A stretch of DNA of 64,000 bases from Paraglaciecola chathamensis S18K6 (GTDB taxonomy: Bacteria > Pseudomonadota > Gammaproteobacteria > Enterobacterales > Alteromonadaceae): positions 186,001-250,000 of the forward strand of contig BAEM01000033.1 in assembly GCA_000314955.1 (NCBI GenBank). The letters run 5' to 3'. Made by a program: the position numbers and the translations under genes. Positions 47,948 through 56,652 of this stretch are shown here, in pieces; the first letter of the stretch is position 1; each line of letters begins with the position of its first letter. The notes beneath the pieces are model-generated. The model did no database searches. It was given only the letters and a program-made list of their open reading frames with translations, and was not told the DNA's origin.

Positions 47948-49978
47948 ATGGTTGCTGAGCTAGGAAATATCTCTCTTGTTTTAGCATTGCTAATGGCGAT
48001 ATCGCTCGCTATTTATCCTTTGTGGGGCGCACAAAAAGACCACTTAAAACTGATGCAAATGGCTAAACCTCTCGCCATTGGTATGTTCGCCTTTACGTTG
48101 TTTGCTTATATCTGTTTAACCTGGGCATTTGTGCATGATGACTTTAGCCTAGCGTATGTGGCGAGTACTTCTAATAGTACATTACCGCTTGTTTATAAAT
48201 ACACAGCTGTGTGGGGCGGGCACGAAGGTTCGTTTTTACTGTGGGTGATGATCTTTTCAATCTGGACTGTGGCCGTCGCCTTATTCAGTAAAGCAATAGA
48301 GCTGAAAATGGTCGCCCGTGTGTTGTCTATTCTTGGCATGGTCGCCATCGGCTTTTACTTATTTATGCTACTCACTTCAAATCCGTTTGATGTGTTGTTG
48401 CCGTTCTACCCCGTTGACGGACGTGACTTAAACCCGCTGTTGCAAGACTTTGGCATGATCATTCACCCGCCTATGTTGTATATGGGCTATGTCGGGTTTT
48501 CTGTCGCCTTCGCGTTCGCCTTAGCCGCGTTGATTTCTGGGCAGTTAGATTCAACCTGGGCGCGCTGGTCTCGCCCATGGACGATTGCTGCATGGTCGTT
48601 TCTGACCGTAGGGATCGCATTAGGCAGTTGGTGGGCGTATTACGAACTTGGTTGGGGCGGATGGTGGTTCTGGGATCCTGTCGAAAATGCCTCGTTTATG
48701 CCTTGGCTTGTTGGCACAGCTTTAATGCACAGCTTGGCGGTGACCGAAAAACGTAAAGTATTTAAATCGTGGACAGTATTACTGGCGATTGCAGCATTCT
48801 CACTGAGCCTACTTGGAACGTTTTTGGTGCGCTCAGGTATTTTGGTATCAGTGCATTCCTTTGCCAGTGATCCAAGCCGCGGCATGTTTATTCTTGGCTT
48901 GTTGGTGGTGGTAATAGGTGGCTCTTTATTGCTGTTTGCATTACGTGCGCCACAGCTAAAAGGAGCAGGGCGTTATCAATTGTTTTCACGCGAGGTTATG
49001 CTCGCAGGTAACAATGTGTTTTTAAGCGCTGCCTGTCTTGTAGTGCTGTTAGGTACACTGCTGCCTTTAGTCCATAAAGAACTTGGCTTGGGCTCTATCT
49101 CCATTGGCGCGCCCTTTTTCAATCAAATGTTTAGCTATTTAATTGTGCCATTTGTGCTGCTTATGGGCATTGGGCCTTTATCTCGTTGGAAAAACCAACA
49201 ACCGTCAGCGCTATATAAGCAGTTATTGCTCGCCTTCGGACTGAGCTTGTCTGCCGCCATATTAGTCACAGCAAATTTCGAGCAAACGTCTTACATGGCG
49301 GCGCTGGGCATGGTGATGGGGTTCTGGATTGTGGTGACAACCATCATGGAAATACACCAACGCATTAATGCTGATAAAAAGCTGTCTCAGCAACCGATTT
49401 TATCCGCGCTGCGCAAGCTTACCCCCAGCCATTGGGGCATGGTAGTCGGTCACTTGGGCTTTGCTGTGAGTATTATGGGTATCACTTTGGTGAGCAATTA
49501 CAACCAAGAAAAGCACGTGCGTATGGCCTATGGCGAAACGGTGCAACTGATGGGCTATGACTTCACCTTCAACGGTGTGAGCAATGTTAAAGGGCCAAAC
49601 TATACAGGTTATCAAGCACATGTAGTGGCAAAACAAGACGGAGAAGTCGTTGCGAATTTAGAAGCTGAAAAACGTATTTATACCGTTCAGCGTAATGTTA
49701 TGACCGAAGCAGGGATAGATTCGAATATCCACCGTGACTTATTTGTTGCCCTTGGCGAACAACTTGATGACGGCGACTGGGCGTTACGAATATACGTGAA
49801 ACCATTTGTAAACTGGATTTGGGCTGGAGCCTTCATTATGGGCTTTGGTGGTATTTTGTCGATATCTGACAAGCGCTACCGCATGCAAGCGATGGCGAGC
49901 AAAAAAGCCGTGAAAAACAAAGCAAAAATGAACTCAGTAGAAGCGTCAGCTTCTCAAGATGCAGTGGAGTCTCAATAA
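47948..49978 (+). CDS. ccmF: Cytochrome c heme lyase subunit CcmF
   Basis: 676 residues, many membrane segments, with the WWD motif WGGWWFWDPVENASFMPWL that binds heme. The GGHEGSFLLW segment and the C-terminal periplasmic domain (VSNYNQEKHVRMAYGE) are also as in homologues. It joins heme to apocytochrome CxxCH motifs together with CcmH/CcmI. Starts one base after the ccmE stop and overlaps the ccmG start. Confidence 0.97.
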   Translation: MVAELGNISLVLALLMAISLAIYPLWGAQKDHLKLMQMAKPLAIGMFAFTLFAYICLTWAFVHDDFSLAYVASTSNSTLPLVYKYTAVWGGHEGSFLLWVMIFSIWTVAVALFSKAIELKMVARVLSILGMVAIGFYLFMLLTSNPFDVLLPFYPVDGRDLNPLLQDFGMIIHPPMLYMGYVGFSVAFAFALAALISGQLDSTWARWSRPWTIAAWSFLTVGIALGSWWAYYELGWGGWWFWDPVENASFMPWLVGTALMHSLAVTEKRKVFKSWTVLLAIAAFSLSLLGTFLVRSGILVSVHSFASDPSRGMFILGLLVVVIGGSLLLFALRAPQLKGAGRYQLFSREVMLAGNNVFLSAACLVVLLGTLLPLVHKELGLGSISIGAPFFNQMFSYLIVPFVLLMGIGPLSRWKNQQPSALYKQLLLAFGLSLSAAILVTANFEQTSYMAALGMVMGFWIVVTTIMEIHQRINADKKLSQQPILSALRKLTPSHWGMVVGHLGFAVSIMGITLVSNYNQEKHVRMAYGETVQLMGYDFTFNGVSNVKGPNYTGYQAHVVAKQDGEVVANLEAEKRIYTVQRNVMTEAGIDSNIHRDLFVALGEQLDDGDWALRIYVKPFVNWIWAGAFIMGFGGILSISDKRYRMQAMASKKAVKNKAKMNSVEASASQDAVESQ

Positions 49979-50550
49979 TGAGAAAGGTTTCATTTTTCGT
50001 ATTGCCCTTAATATTGTTTGTGGGCTTAGCGATATTCCTATTTCAAGGGTTGTTTAGCGACCCCAGAGAACACGAATCGACCTTGCTGAACAAACCCGTA
50101 CCTAGTTTTGTATTGCCCGATTTGATGAACACGGATCTTACCTACACAACCGAAGTATTCGTAGGCAAGGTCACGTTGTTGAACGTATGGGGTGTATGGT
50201 GCGTTACATGTGCCGTGGAAATTCCATTTTTAGAGCAACTTAAAAACGAAGGAAAGCACATAGTCGGTCTGTATTACGATCAGGACATTGACCCCGACTT
50301 CGGGATAAAAACGGTTGAGCGAGTACAGCAGGAAGTAGAGCAAAAGCTCGGTCAGTTGGGTAACCCTTATGCGTACAATATTTTTGATGTGAAGCGCGAT
50401 CTGTCGTTAGATTTAGGGGTAACTGGTGCACCTGAAACCTTTTTAATAGACAAGCAAGGTAAGGTGCGTTTACACCATATCGGCGATATTAACCCTAGAG
50501 TGTGGCAGAACAAGTTTGCATCTGTGTATCAGGAGTTAATCGCGGAATGA
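49978..50550 (+). CDS. ccmG: Periplasmic thiol:disulfide oxidoreductase CcmG/DsbE
   Basis: 190 residues: an N-terminal membrane anchor and a thioredoxin fold with active site W-C75-V-T-C78. It reduces apocytochrome cysteines before heme attachment. The GVTGAPETFLID segment with cis-Pro is as in family members. The ATG overlaps the ccmF stop, and the stop overlaps the ccmH start. Confidence 0.96.
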   Translation: MRKVSFFVLPLILFVGLAIFLFQGLFSDPREHESTLLNKPVPSFVLPDLMNTDLTYTTEVFVGKVTLLNVWGVWCVTCAVEIPFLEQLKNEGKHIVGLYYDQDIDPDFGIKTVERVQQEVEQKLGQLGNPYAYNIFDVKRDLSLDLGVTGAPETFLIDKQGKVRLHHIGDINPRVWQNKFASVYQELIAE

Positions 50551-50996
50551 TGCGTTTTAAAGCTCTAATTTTTCTTTCATTTGCCTGGTTTAGTGCATAC
50601 ACATCGGCCAGTGAAGAGACCTATCAATTTGAAACAGATGCCCAAAGTGCATTGTTCTTTGAATTAACCAAAGAATTACGCTGCCCTATGTGTCAGAACC
50701 AAAACATTGCTGATTCTGATGCCATGATTGCAGCTGACTTACGACGAAAAGTATACCAGCTGGTAAATGAAGGGCAGTCTCGTGAGGAAATTATCGATTA
50801 CATGAAGCAGCGCTACGGTGACTTTGTTTATTACCAGCCGCCGGTGAATGCCACCACAATTTGGTTATGGTTATTGCCACTGATATTCGTATTCATCGGT
50901 ATTGTGCTTGTGATCAGAAGTCGTCAGCAAAAGCCAGTGACGCAAGATAACGCAAAGCTTGAAGCAGCAGAGAAGTTGTTGGAGGAAGACAAATGA
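50547..50996 (+). CDS. ccmH: Cytochrome c biogenesis protein CcmH
   Basis: 149 residues: signal peptide, periplasmic LRCPMCQNQ motif (C46, C49) that forms mixed disulfides with apocytochrome c, and one C-terminal membrane helix (about 107-127). Short form; the TPR part is the separate CcmI next door. The frame is open from 50502 but ATG 50547 follows AGGAG and overlaps the ccmG stop. Confidence 0.95.
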   Translation: MMRFKALIFLSFAWFSAYTSASEETYQFETDAQSALFFELTKELRCPMCQNQNIADSDAMIAADLRRKVYQLVNEGQSREEIIDYMKQRYGDFVYYQPPVNATTIWLWLLPLIFVFIGIVLVIRSRQQKPVTQDNAKLEAAEKLLEEDK

Positions 50997-52258
50997 GCGT
51001 ATTTTGGATTGCGGGTATCGCTCTGTTTGCTCTGGCCGTTGGTATTGTTGCGTTTCCCTGGATTTTTGAAGGGCGTAAGCGTCAGGATACGCTAACAAAC
51101 ACGCGGCTTATTCGCCAACGTTTGAATGAACTTGAACGTGAAGAGCGTGAGGGCTTGTTAAGTCACGAAGACCGGCTTGAAACCGAGAAAGACTTGAAAA
51201 TTGCGTTACTAGATGAGCAAGAACACGCGCAACAGAAAATAACATCTGCTCGCGGTGTTTTACTTATTGGCGGGATACTGAGTGTTGTTGGTGTCGCGGT
51301 TTTGTATTGGCAAGTTAACAATGTGAGTGAGCTTGAGAATTGGCAAGATGCAAAAGCAAAGTTACCTGAATTAGCTGAGCGTATTGTCACTCAAGGGGAT
51401 GCGTCAGTCACCGAGCAGGATCTAGAGAAATTTGCATTGGGTTTAAGAACAAAGCTGATCGGCTCTGATGACGATGCCATTGGCTGGACGCTTCTCGGGC
51501 GTGTATATGTTGCTATTAATCATATTGAAAGCGCTATGGACTCGTTTGAACGTGCACTTGCCATTGAGCCAGATAATATTGAAACGCTCGCCAGTTACAG
51601 CCAGGTATTGTTAATGGTGAATCAAGAGAGTTATCTCGCTCAAGCGAAGATGCACCTTAATCACATATTAGAGTTAGACCCTCAAAACACCGGCGCACTG
51701 GGTATGCTAGCGATGGCTGCTACTCAGCAAGGTGATAAAACGCTTGCGATTAATACATGGCAACGGCTGAAAGCGTTCGTACCTGAAGATGCCCCGATTT
51801 ACGCTTCAATTGAAGCGCAAATAGCGCAATTAGAAGGAAATGAACCCGCAGCTCCCGAGTTGCTTGAGCAGGGCGCGCCTTTAACAGATGAACAGGACAG
51901 CGCGGCAGTGCTAGTGACCGTTAACGTTAGGTTAGATGATTCACTTACAGACAAAAAACCGCAAGATGGCTATTTGTTTGTGTTCGCTCAAGACGCAAAT
52001 GGTGAGAGTAGAATGCCCGCTGCCGTGGTGAAAATGCCGTTAGGTGATTTACCTGTGAGCGTTGAATTGTCAGACAGCAATTCAGTTATGCCGACGTTAA
52101 AATTGTCGCAATTATCACAGGTACGCTTGGTGGCTAAAATATCTCGCACTGGAAACGTTATGGAAACAAGCGGTGATTTACAAGGAACGTTAGAAGTGAC
52201 ACTTAACGAAGCTGAAAATACACAACAAACGATATTAATTAATGAGGAATTACCGTGA
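50993..52258 (+). CDS. ccmI: Cytochrome c biogenesis TPR protein CcmI
   Basis: 421 residues. Two N-terminal membrane segments (about 1-20 and 90-108) enclose a charged cytoplasmic loop. A periplasmic TPR region (about 150-270; GWTLLGRVYVAINHIESAMDSFERALAIEPDN) holds apocytochrome c, and a C-terminal beta-rich domain follows. This corresponds to the C-terminal half of E. coli CcmH made separately. Overlaps ccmH and mlaA by four bases each. Confidence 0.93.
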   Translation: MSVFWIAGIALFALAVGIVAFPWIFEGRKRQDTLTNTRLIRQRLNELEREEREGLLSHEDRLETEKDLKIALLDEQEHAQQKITSARGVLLIGGILSVVGVAVLYWQVNNVSELENWQDAKAKLPELAERIVTQGDASVTEQDLEKFALGLRTKLIGSDDDAIGWTLLGRVYVAINHIESAMDSFERALAIEPDNIETLASYSQVLLMVNQESYLAQAKMHLNHILELDPQNTGALGMLAMAATQQGDKTLAINTWQRLKAFVPEDAPIYASIEAQIAQLEGNEPAAPELLEQGAPLTDEQDSAAVLVTVNVRLDDSLTDKKPQDGYLFVFAQDANGESRMPAAVVKMPLGDLPVSVELSDSNSVMPTLKLSQLSQVRLVAKISRTGNVMETSGDLQGTLEVTLNEAENTQQTILINEELP

Positions 52259-53022
52259 ATAAGGCGAAGATAGGTGCACTGTTTTTTGTGTTATTAACCT
52301 TGGGCGGCTGCGCATCAAGTAGCAATACCGATGAGCAAGCAAGCGAATATAACGATCCGAAAGACCCGTTTGAGTCGGTTAACCGCACATTCTGGGATTT
52401 TAACTATGACATCCTTGATAACTACGTTCTACGCCCTGTCACAGTCGTTTATGTTGACTACACGCCGCAGTTCGCACGTACCGGTTTATTTAACGCAGCA
52501 TTAAACCTTGAAGAGCCTTCAAACTCTTTAAATAACTTACTGCAAGGTAAGTTAGATGGCATGTTGATCAGCCTTGGGCGCTTTTTATTGAATTCGACCG
52601 TGGGGCTATTAGGCACAATTGATGTAGCCACCGAGTTAGGCTTAACACGCAAAGAAGAAGAGTTTGGTGAAACATTAGGGAAATGGGGCGTAGGTACCGG
52701 GCCTTATTTAATGATACCTGCTTTAGGACCTAACGATATTCGAAGCGGTGTGGGTGATGTAGTCGATACATCTTATACACCGTTAGATGCGCTTAATTTT
52801 TATTTTGCAGCTTTTCGAACAGGTATCAAAGTACTTGAAAGCCGCGCCGCTTTAATGTCTCAGGAACAACAACTTAATCAATCTGCTGATCCTTACAGCT
52901 TTGTTAAGAATGCTTATTTCCAAAACTTAGAGTTTAAAGTGAAAGACGGCAAGGTTGAAAAAACGCAAGAAGAAGAAGCATTAGAAGATGATATTGATGC
53001 TTACTTAAATAGCCTCGAATAG
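52255..53022 (+). CDS. mlaA: Outer-membrane lipid asymmetry lipoprotein MlaA (VacJ)
   Basis: 255 residues; lipobox LGGC gives an outer-membrane lipoprotein. The conserved 'DPFESVNRTFWDFNY', EPSNSLNNLLQG, and TLGKWGVGTGPYLMIPALGPN are those of MlaA, which removes misplaced phospholipid from the outer leaflet together with a porin and passes it to the Mla chain. Starts at GTG 52255 with GAGGA upstream, overlapping the ccmI stop, so it is made from the ccm transcript, an uncommon pairing of pathways. A terminator follows. Confidence 0.95.
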   Translation: MNKAKIGALFFVLLTLGGCASSSNTDEQASEYNDPKDPFESVNRTFWDFNYDILDNYVLRPVTVVYVDYTPQFARTGLFNAALNLEEPSNSLNNLLQGKLDGMLISLGRFLLNSTVGLLGTIDVATELGLTRKEEEFGETLGKWGVGTGPYLMIPALGPNDIRSGVGDVVDTSYTPLDALNFYFAAFRTGIKVLESRAALMSQEQQLNQSADPYSFVKNAYFQNLEFKVKDGKVEKTQEEEALEDDIDAYLNSLE

Positions 53023-53049
53023 CGGTTAAGACTTAACAAACTTTATAAT

Positions 53050-53085
53050 AAAAAGCCCGATTAACTTAGGTTAATCGGGTTTTTA
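53050..53085. terminator. Bidirectional terminator between mlaA and galE
   Basis: CCCGATTAAC-TTAG-GTTAATCGGG (53056-53079), a perfect 10-bp stem flanked by A-run and T-run, serving converging mlaA and galE. Confidence 0.92.
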
Positions 53086-53111
53086 TGGTTTTATTAGATT
53101 AACAAAACTGT

Positions 53112-54128
53112 TTACTTGTAGCCGTTAGGGTTATTCGATTGCCAGTTCCAAGAGTCTCTGCACATATCAGCTAGCCCTTTTTCTGCTTTCCAGTCTAAGG
53201 CTTCGCTGGCAAGTTTCGGATCTGCGTAGCAGGCCGCTACGTCACCTTCGCGGCGCGGAACGAATTTGTAGGCGATGGTTTGTCCGCTTTGTTTTTCGAA
53301 CTCTTTGACCATATCGATTACGCTGTACCCTTGGCCAGTACCTAGGTTGTAGGTAACTAAGCCAACATCACTTTGTAATTTGTCGAGTGCTTTAAGATGG
53401 CCTGCAGCTAAATCTTCAACGTGGATATAATCACGTACTCCGGTGCCATCAGGTGTATCGTAGTCATTACCAAAAACAGACAAATATTCACGTTTACCGG
53501 TAGCCACTTGCGTAATAAACGGCATTAGATTGTTAGGGATACCGTTTGGATCTTCGCCGATACGCCCAGATGGATGTGCGCCTGCTGGGTTAAAGTAACG
53601 CAGCACTGCGATATTCCAACTATTGTCTGACTTATATAAATCACGTAATACTAATTCGACCATTAATTTCGATTGGCCGTACGGATTAGTCGGTTGACCT
53701 GTGGGTAAACCTTCATGTAAGGGAAGTTCCACAGGGTCACCGTAAACAGTAGCAGATGAGCTAAACACTAAGCTTTTGACATTGTGCTTAGCCATTGATT
53801 CGCATAATACCAAGGTGCCATACACGTTATTGTTATAGTACATCAGCGGCTTTTCAACTGACTCACCAACGGCTTTAAGGCCAGCAAAGTGTATGACGGA
53901 GTCAACACTGTAATCAGTGAATAGCGCATCTAGCGTGGCAGCGTCACGGATATCACCCTCAACAAAGGTTACCTGCTTACCCGTTAGCTCTTCGACACGC
54001 TTTAGCGCCTCGGGAGAGGAATTACATAAGTTGTCCAGCACAACCACCTTGTTGTTGGTTTCCAACAACTGTAAAACCGTGTGGCTGCCAATGTAGCCAG
54101 CGCCGCCTGTTACTAAAATTGTTTGCAT
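53112..54128 (-). CDS. galE: UDP-glucose 4-epimerase
   Basis: 338 residues, the same length as E. coli GalE. NAD loop GGAGYIGS at the N-terminus, SSSATVYG, catalytic Y-x-x-x-K as [18 protein letters not shown] and the C-terminal [12 protein letters not shown]. Interconverts UDP-glucose and UDP-galactose for polysaccharide precursors or galactose use. ATG 54128 follows GGAGAG; the frame upstream to 54203 is not coding. Close to, but not within, the polysaccharide cluster to the right. Confidence 0.96.
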   Translation of the reverse strand: MQTILVTGGAGYIGSHTVLQLLETNNKVVVLDNLCNSSPEALKRVEELTGKQVTFVEGDIRDAATLDALFTDYSVDSVIHFAGLKAVGESVEKPLMYYNNNVYGTLVLCESMAKHNVKSLVFSSSATVYGDPVELPLHEGLPTGQPTNPYGQSKLMVELVLRDLYKSDNSWNIAVLRYFNPAGAHPSGRIGEDPNGIPNNLMPFITQVATGKREYLSVFGNDYDTPDGTGVRDYIHVEDLAAGHLKALDKLQSDVGLVTYNLGTGQGYSVIDMVKEFEKQSGQTIAYKFVPRREGDVAACYADPKLASEALDWKAEKGLADMCRDSWNWQSNNPNGYK

Positions 54129-54132
54129 TGGG

Positions 54133-54432
54133 TTACTCTCCTTGGTGGTCAATTGGGGGAATGTATTTCGCGCACAAGCTGTATTGTATTGGCCTGAGCA
54201 CAAGAGGATATAAGGCGGCTACTAATGCCGCCCAAAGCAACGAATACCAGCTTTCGGTGCTTCTAAATATTAGAATAAATATAGGCAAGAGTACTGCTAA
54301 CTTTAAAACGTTGAGCAAAAGTTTTTCAGGCCCTGTTAGCCTGTTTTGCGCTTTTTGAATAGCCGCTAACCGCTCAGTAAGTGGTAAGTGGGCGATATTT
54401 GGTATGTCTCTAGATGAAAAATAGATCTTCAT
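54133..54432 (-). CDS. Small membrane protein, DUF6170-like
   Basis: 99 residues with two hydrophobic segments (about 44-61 and 66-84) and a polar N-terminus ([26 protein letters not shown]). It resembles a short uncharacterised family of Alteromonadales that I recall as DUF6170; that label is from memory and less certain than the membrane topology. Its stop lies 5 bp before the galE start and the two may be co-transcribed. No function known. Confidence 0.6.
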   Translation of the reverse strand: MKIYFSSRDIPNIAHLPLTERLAAIQKAQNRLTGPEKLLLNVLKLAVLLPIFILIFRSTESWYSLLWAALVAALYPLVLRPIQYSLCAKYIPPIDHQGE

Positions 54433-54567
54433 TTTACTCTTGCTTATCTAAAAGAAACGCCTAGCTGTATGAGAACAGGTAGGCGCTATTTATAGTATTA
54501 TATTATTAATTCTTTCGCCACTGGCGAACGGCTATTCATCCGCTGGTCTGTTGACCTGCTTCGCCAA

Positions 54568-56055
54568 TTAGGCTCGCTTATGTTCAGCTAGCTTTTCCCA
54601 CGCTTTCGTTTTAAAGCTAAGTAAGAAAATAACGATACCAATAGCAATAGTGAATAAGCTGATTTGAAGATACAAATTAGGCATATCTTCCACTTTATTC
54701 GGATCAAAGTTACCAGCCAGTAAGCCAGCGATAACGTTACCGATAGAGTAGGTTAATACAAAAACGCCCATCATTTGACCAGCAAAACGTTTAGGTGAAA
54801 GCTTACTTACCGCTGCTAGCGCAACAGGGCTTAAGCATAACTCACCGACTGTATGTAAGAAGTAAGTAGCTACTAACCAGTATGGTGCAACGCGTAAACC
54901 GGTAGCAGCGGCTTGTGCCGCAAAGAACATCACCAAGAAGCCTGTTGCCATAATGATAAGGCCAACTGCACATTTCAGGCCGTATGAAGGCGTTAACATG
55001 CGTTTTGCTAAGTTTATCCATAAGGCGGCGAAAAACGGTGACAAAATGATGATGAAGAAAGAATTGGCCGATTGGAACCAAGCTGTCGGGATTTCAAAGC
55101 TACCTAACATACGCTCAGTGTAATCACGGCCGAATAAGTTAAGCGATGAGCCCGCTTGTTCAAACCCTGTCCAGAAAAAGATAGAAGCTAAACAAACCAA
55201 AAATAGTGCGCCTAAACTACGTTTTTCATTGCCGTCTAAATTACCGAAGAAAAACACACCTGCGTAATATGCTAAGAACACTACAGTAATAGCAATGGCA
55301 ACATATTGCGCCATAGTGACTGGGTCAAAACTAAGCTGACCGCTGATCATCAAAAACGTTAATACGGCGAGGCCTATCATGGCTGCAGCGATGATTTGCC
55401 AAGAGCGTTTTGTAGCCTTCGCAGACATAGCAACCATAGGCTGCGCCCCAGCGCCATCAAGTTTGTAAATGGTCATGCGATACTGAATTAAGCCAATACC
55501 CATACCAATTGCAGCTGCACCAAACGCCCAGTGCCAACCCATTTCAACTTGTAAATAACCGCAAACAATATAACCAATGATGGAACCAAGGTTGATCCCT
55601 AAATAATACAGTGTGTAACCACTGTCACGGCGATCATCGTCATCAGCATAAAGCTGGCCGACCATAGCGCCAATATTTGGCTTCAAAAGGCCCGTACCTA
55701 ACACAACAAGTACCAAACCAACGAAAAAAGTAGAATTGTTAGGAATAGCCAACACAATGTGGCCACACATGATGATTACACCGCCGTACCAAACTGCACG
55801 TTGCCCGCCAATTAGGCGGTCAGCTATCCAGCCGCCGGGTAACCCCATAAAATAAACGGCGCCGGTGTACAAACCGTATATCGCGGTAGCAGATGCCACC
55901 GTAATGACCAAGCCACCTTCTTGGATGCTTGCGGTCATAAAAAGGACTAACAAGGCACGCATGCCGTAATAACTCATGCGCTCCCACATTTCGGTAAAAA
56001 ATAGGGTAGAAAGGCCCCCTGGTTGGCCTAAGAAATCTTTTATTTTGGTTGTCAT
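54568..56055 (-). CDS. POT-family proton-coupled di/tripeptide transporter
   Basis: 495 residues, about 14 hydrophobic segments. The proton-coupling ExxER motif lies in TEMWERMSYYGMRALL, and the GGWIADRLIGGQRAV loop and TGFEQAGSSLNLF segment are characteristic of DtpA/YjdL-like PTR2 transporters. Imports di- and tripeptides with protons through the inner membrane. AGGT before ATG 56055. Stands alone, divergent from the export gene. Confidence 0.93.
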   Translation of the reverse strand: MTTKIKDFLGQPGGLSTLFFTEMWERMSYYGMRALLVLFMTASIQEGGLVITVASATAIYGLYTGAVYFMGLPGGWIADRLIGGQRAVWYGGVIIMCGHIVLAIPNNSTFFVGLVLVVLGTGLLKPNIGAMVGQLYADDDDRRDSGYTLYYLGINLGSIIGYIVCGYLQVEMGWHWAFGAAAIGMGIGLIQYRMTIYKLDGAGAQPMVAMSAKATKRSWQIIAAAMIGLAVLTFLMISGQLSFDPVTMAQYVAIAITVVFLAYYAGVFFFGNLDGNEKRSLGALFLVCLASIFFWTGFEQAGSSLNLFGRDYTERMLGSFEIPTAWFQSANSFFIIILSPFFAALWINLAKRMLTPSYGLKCAVGLIIMATGFLVMFFAAQAAATGLRVAPYWLVATYFLHTVGELCLSPVALAAVSKLSPKRFAGQMMGVFVLTYSIGNVIAGLLAGNFDPNKVEDMPNLYLQISLFTIAIGIVIFLLSFKTKAWEKLAEHKRA

Positions 56056-56652
56056 ATTACCTGCCGTAAACCTAGTTAGCGTCTTTCCGGTAGAAAAGGA
56101 ACAGGAATGAAAGATGCTGAACCGTCTGGTTTTTGATTATTGTTTTTGCCGACTACTCTAGCGGTAGTTAACGATTTTCAGCCACGTTTATACTAGAGCT
56201 AAGGGATGAAGACAAGAAAGGCTGTACAATGTGGCTGTATTTATTCCTTCACTATTAGGGCTTAAATATGTTTGTGGCGCGTTTTTTCAGCAGTCTGCGA
56301 ACCACTTCGGCCGAGCAAATGTGTGCGCGTATAGAGTTTTAGTATTGAAAGTACGGAGCGAGTTGTAAAGGGATGTATGCACTGCCTAGGAGGGAGTGCC
56401 ATCAAAGAACCTGACACTTAATCATGGCTTATTGACTTAATCCATTAGGTTGCAGGGTTATTTCGCGGTCAAATTGTAACTGTGCCCTCTAAAATTTAAA
56501 CACGAAAGATATACAACCCTCCGTTCATTGTGACTAAAACCATAGTCTAAATTAACCATTTCACTCAATAAGCAAATCATATATCATGCTGCCCCATTTA
56601 TTTGGCACAATAGTACAGATTTCAACCTTCTGAGGCCCACAGGGATAGCAGT
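56056..56652. other. Divergent intergenic region before the polysaccharide cluster
   Basis: About 600 bp that should hold the promoters of the peptide transporter (minus) and the SLBB export gene (plus). No gene, JUMPstart element or clear terminator seen. The only partial hints are a GCGGTAG at 56162 and a TGGCAC at 56603, neither convincing. Confidence 0.4.

Noticed and set aside
56162..56168. GCGGTAG resembling the ops/JUMPstart core before the polysaccharide cluster
   Set aside because: Only seven bases match, the rest of the JUMPstart sequence is missing, and it is almost 500 bp from the first gene.
56603..56620. TGGCAC before the SLBB export gene as a sigma-54 promoter
   Set aside because: The -12 GC at the required spacing is absent, unlike at 39365.
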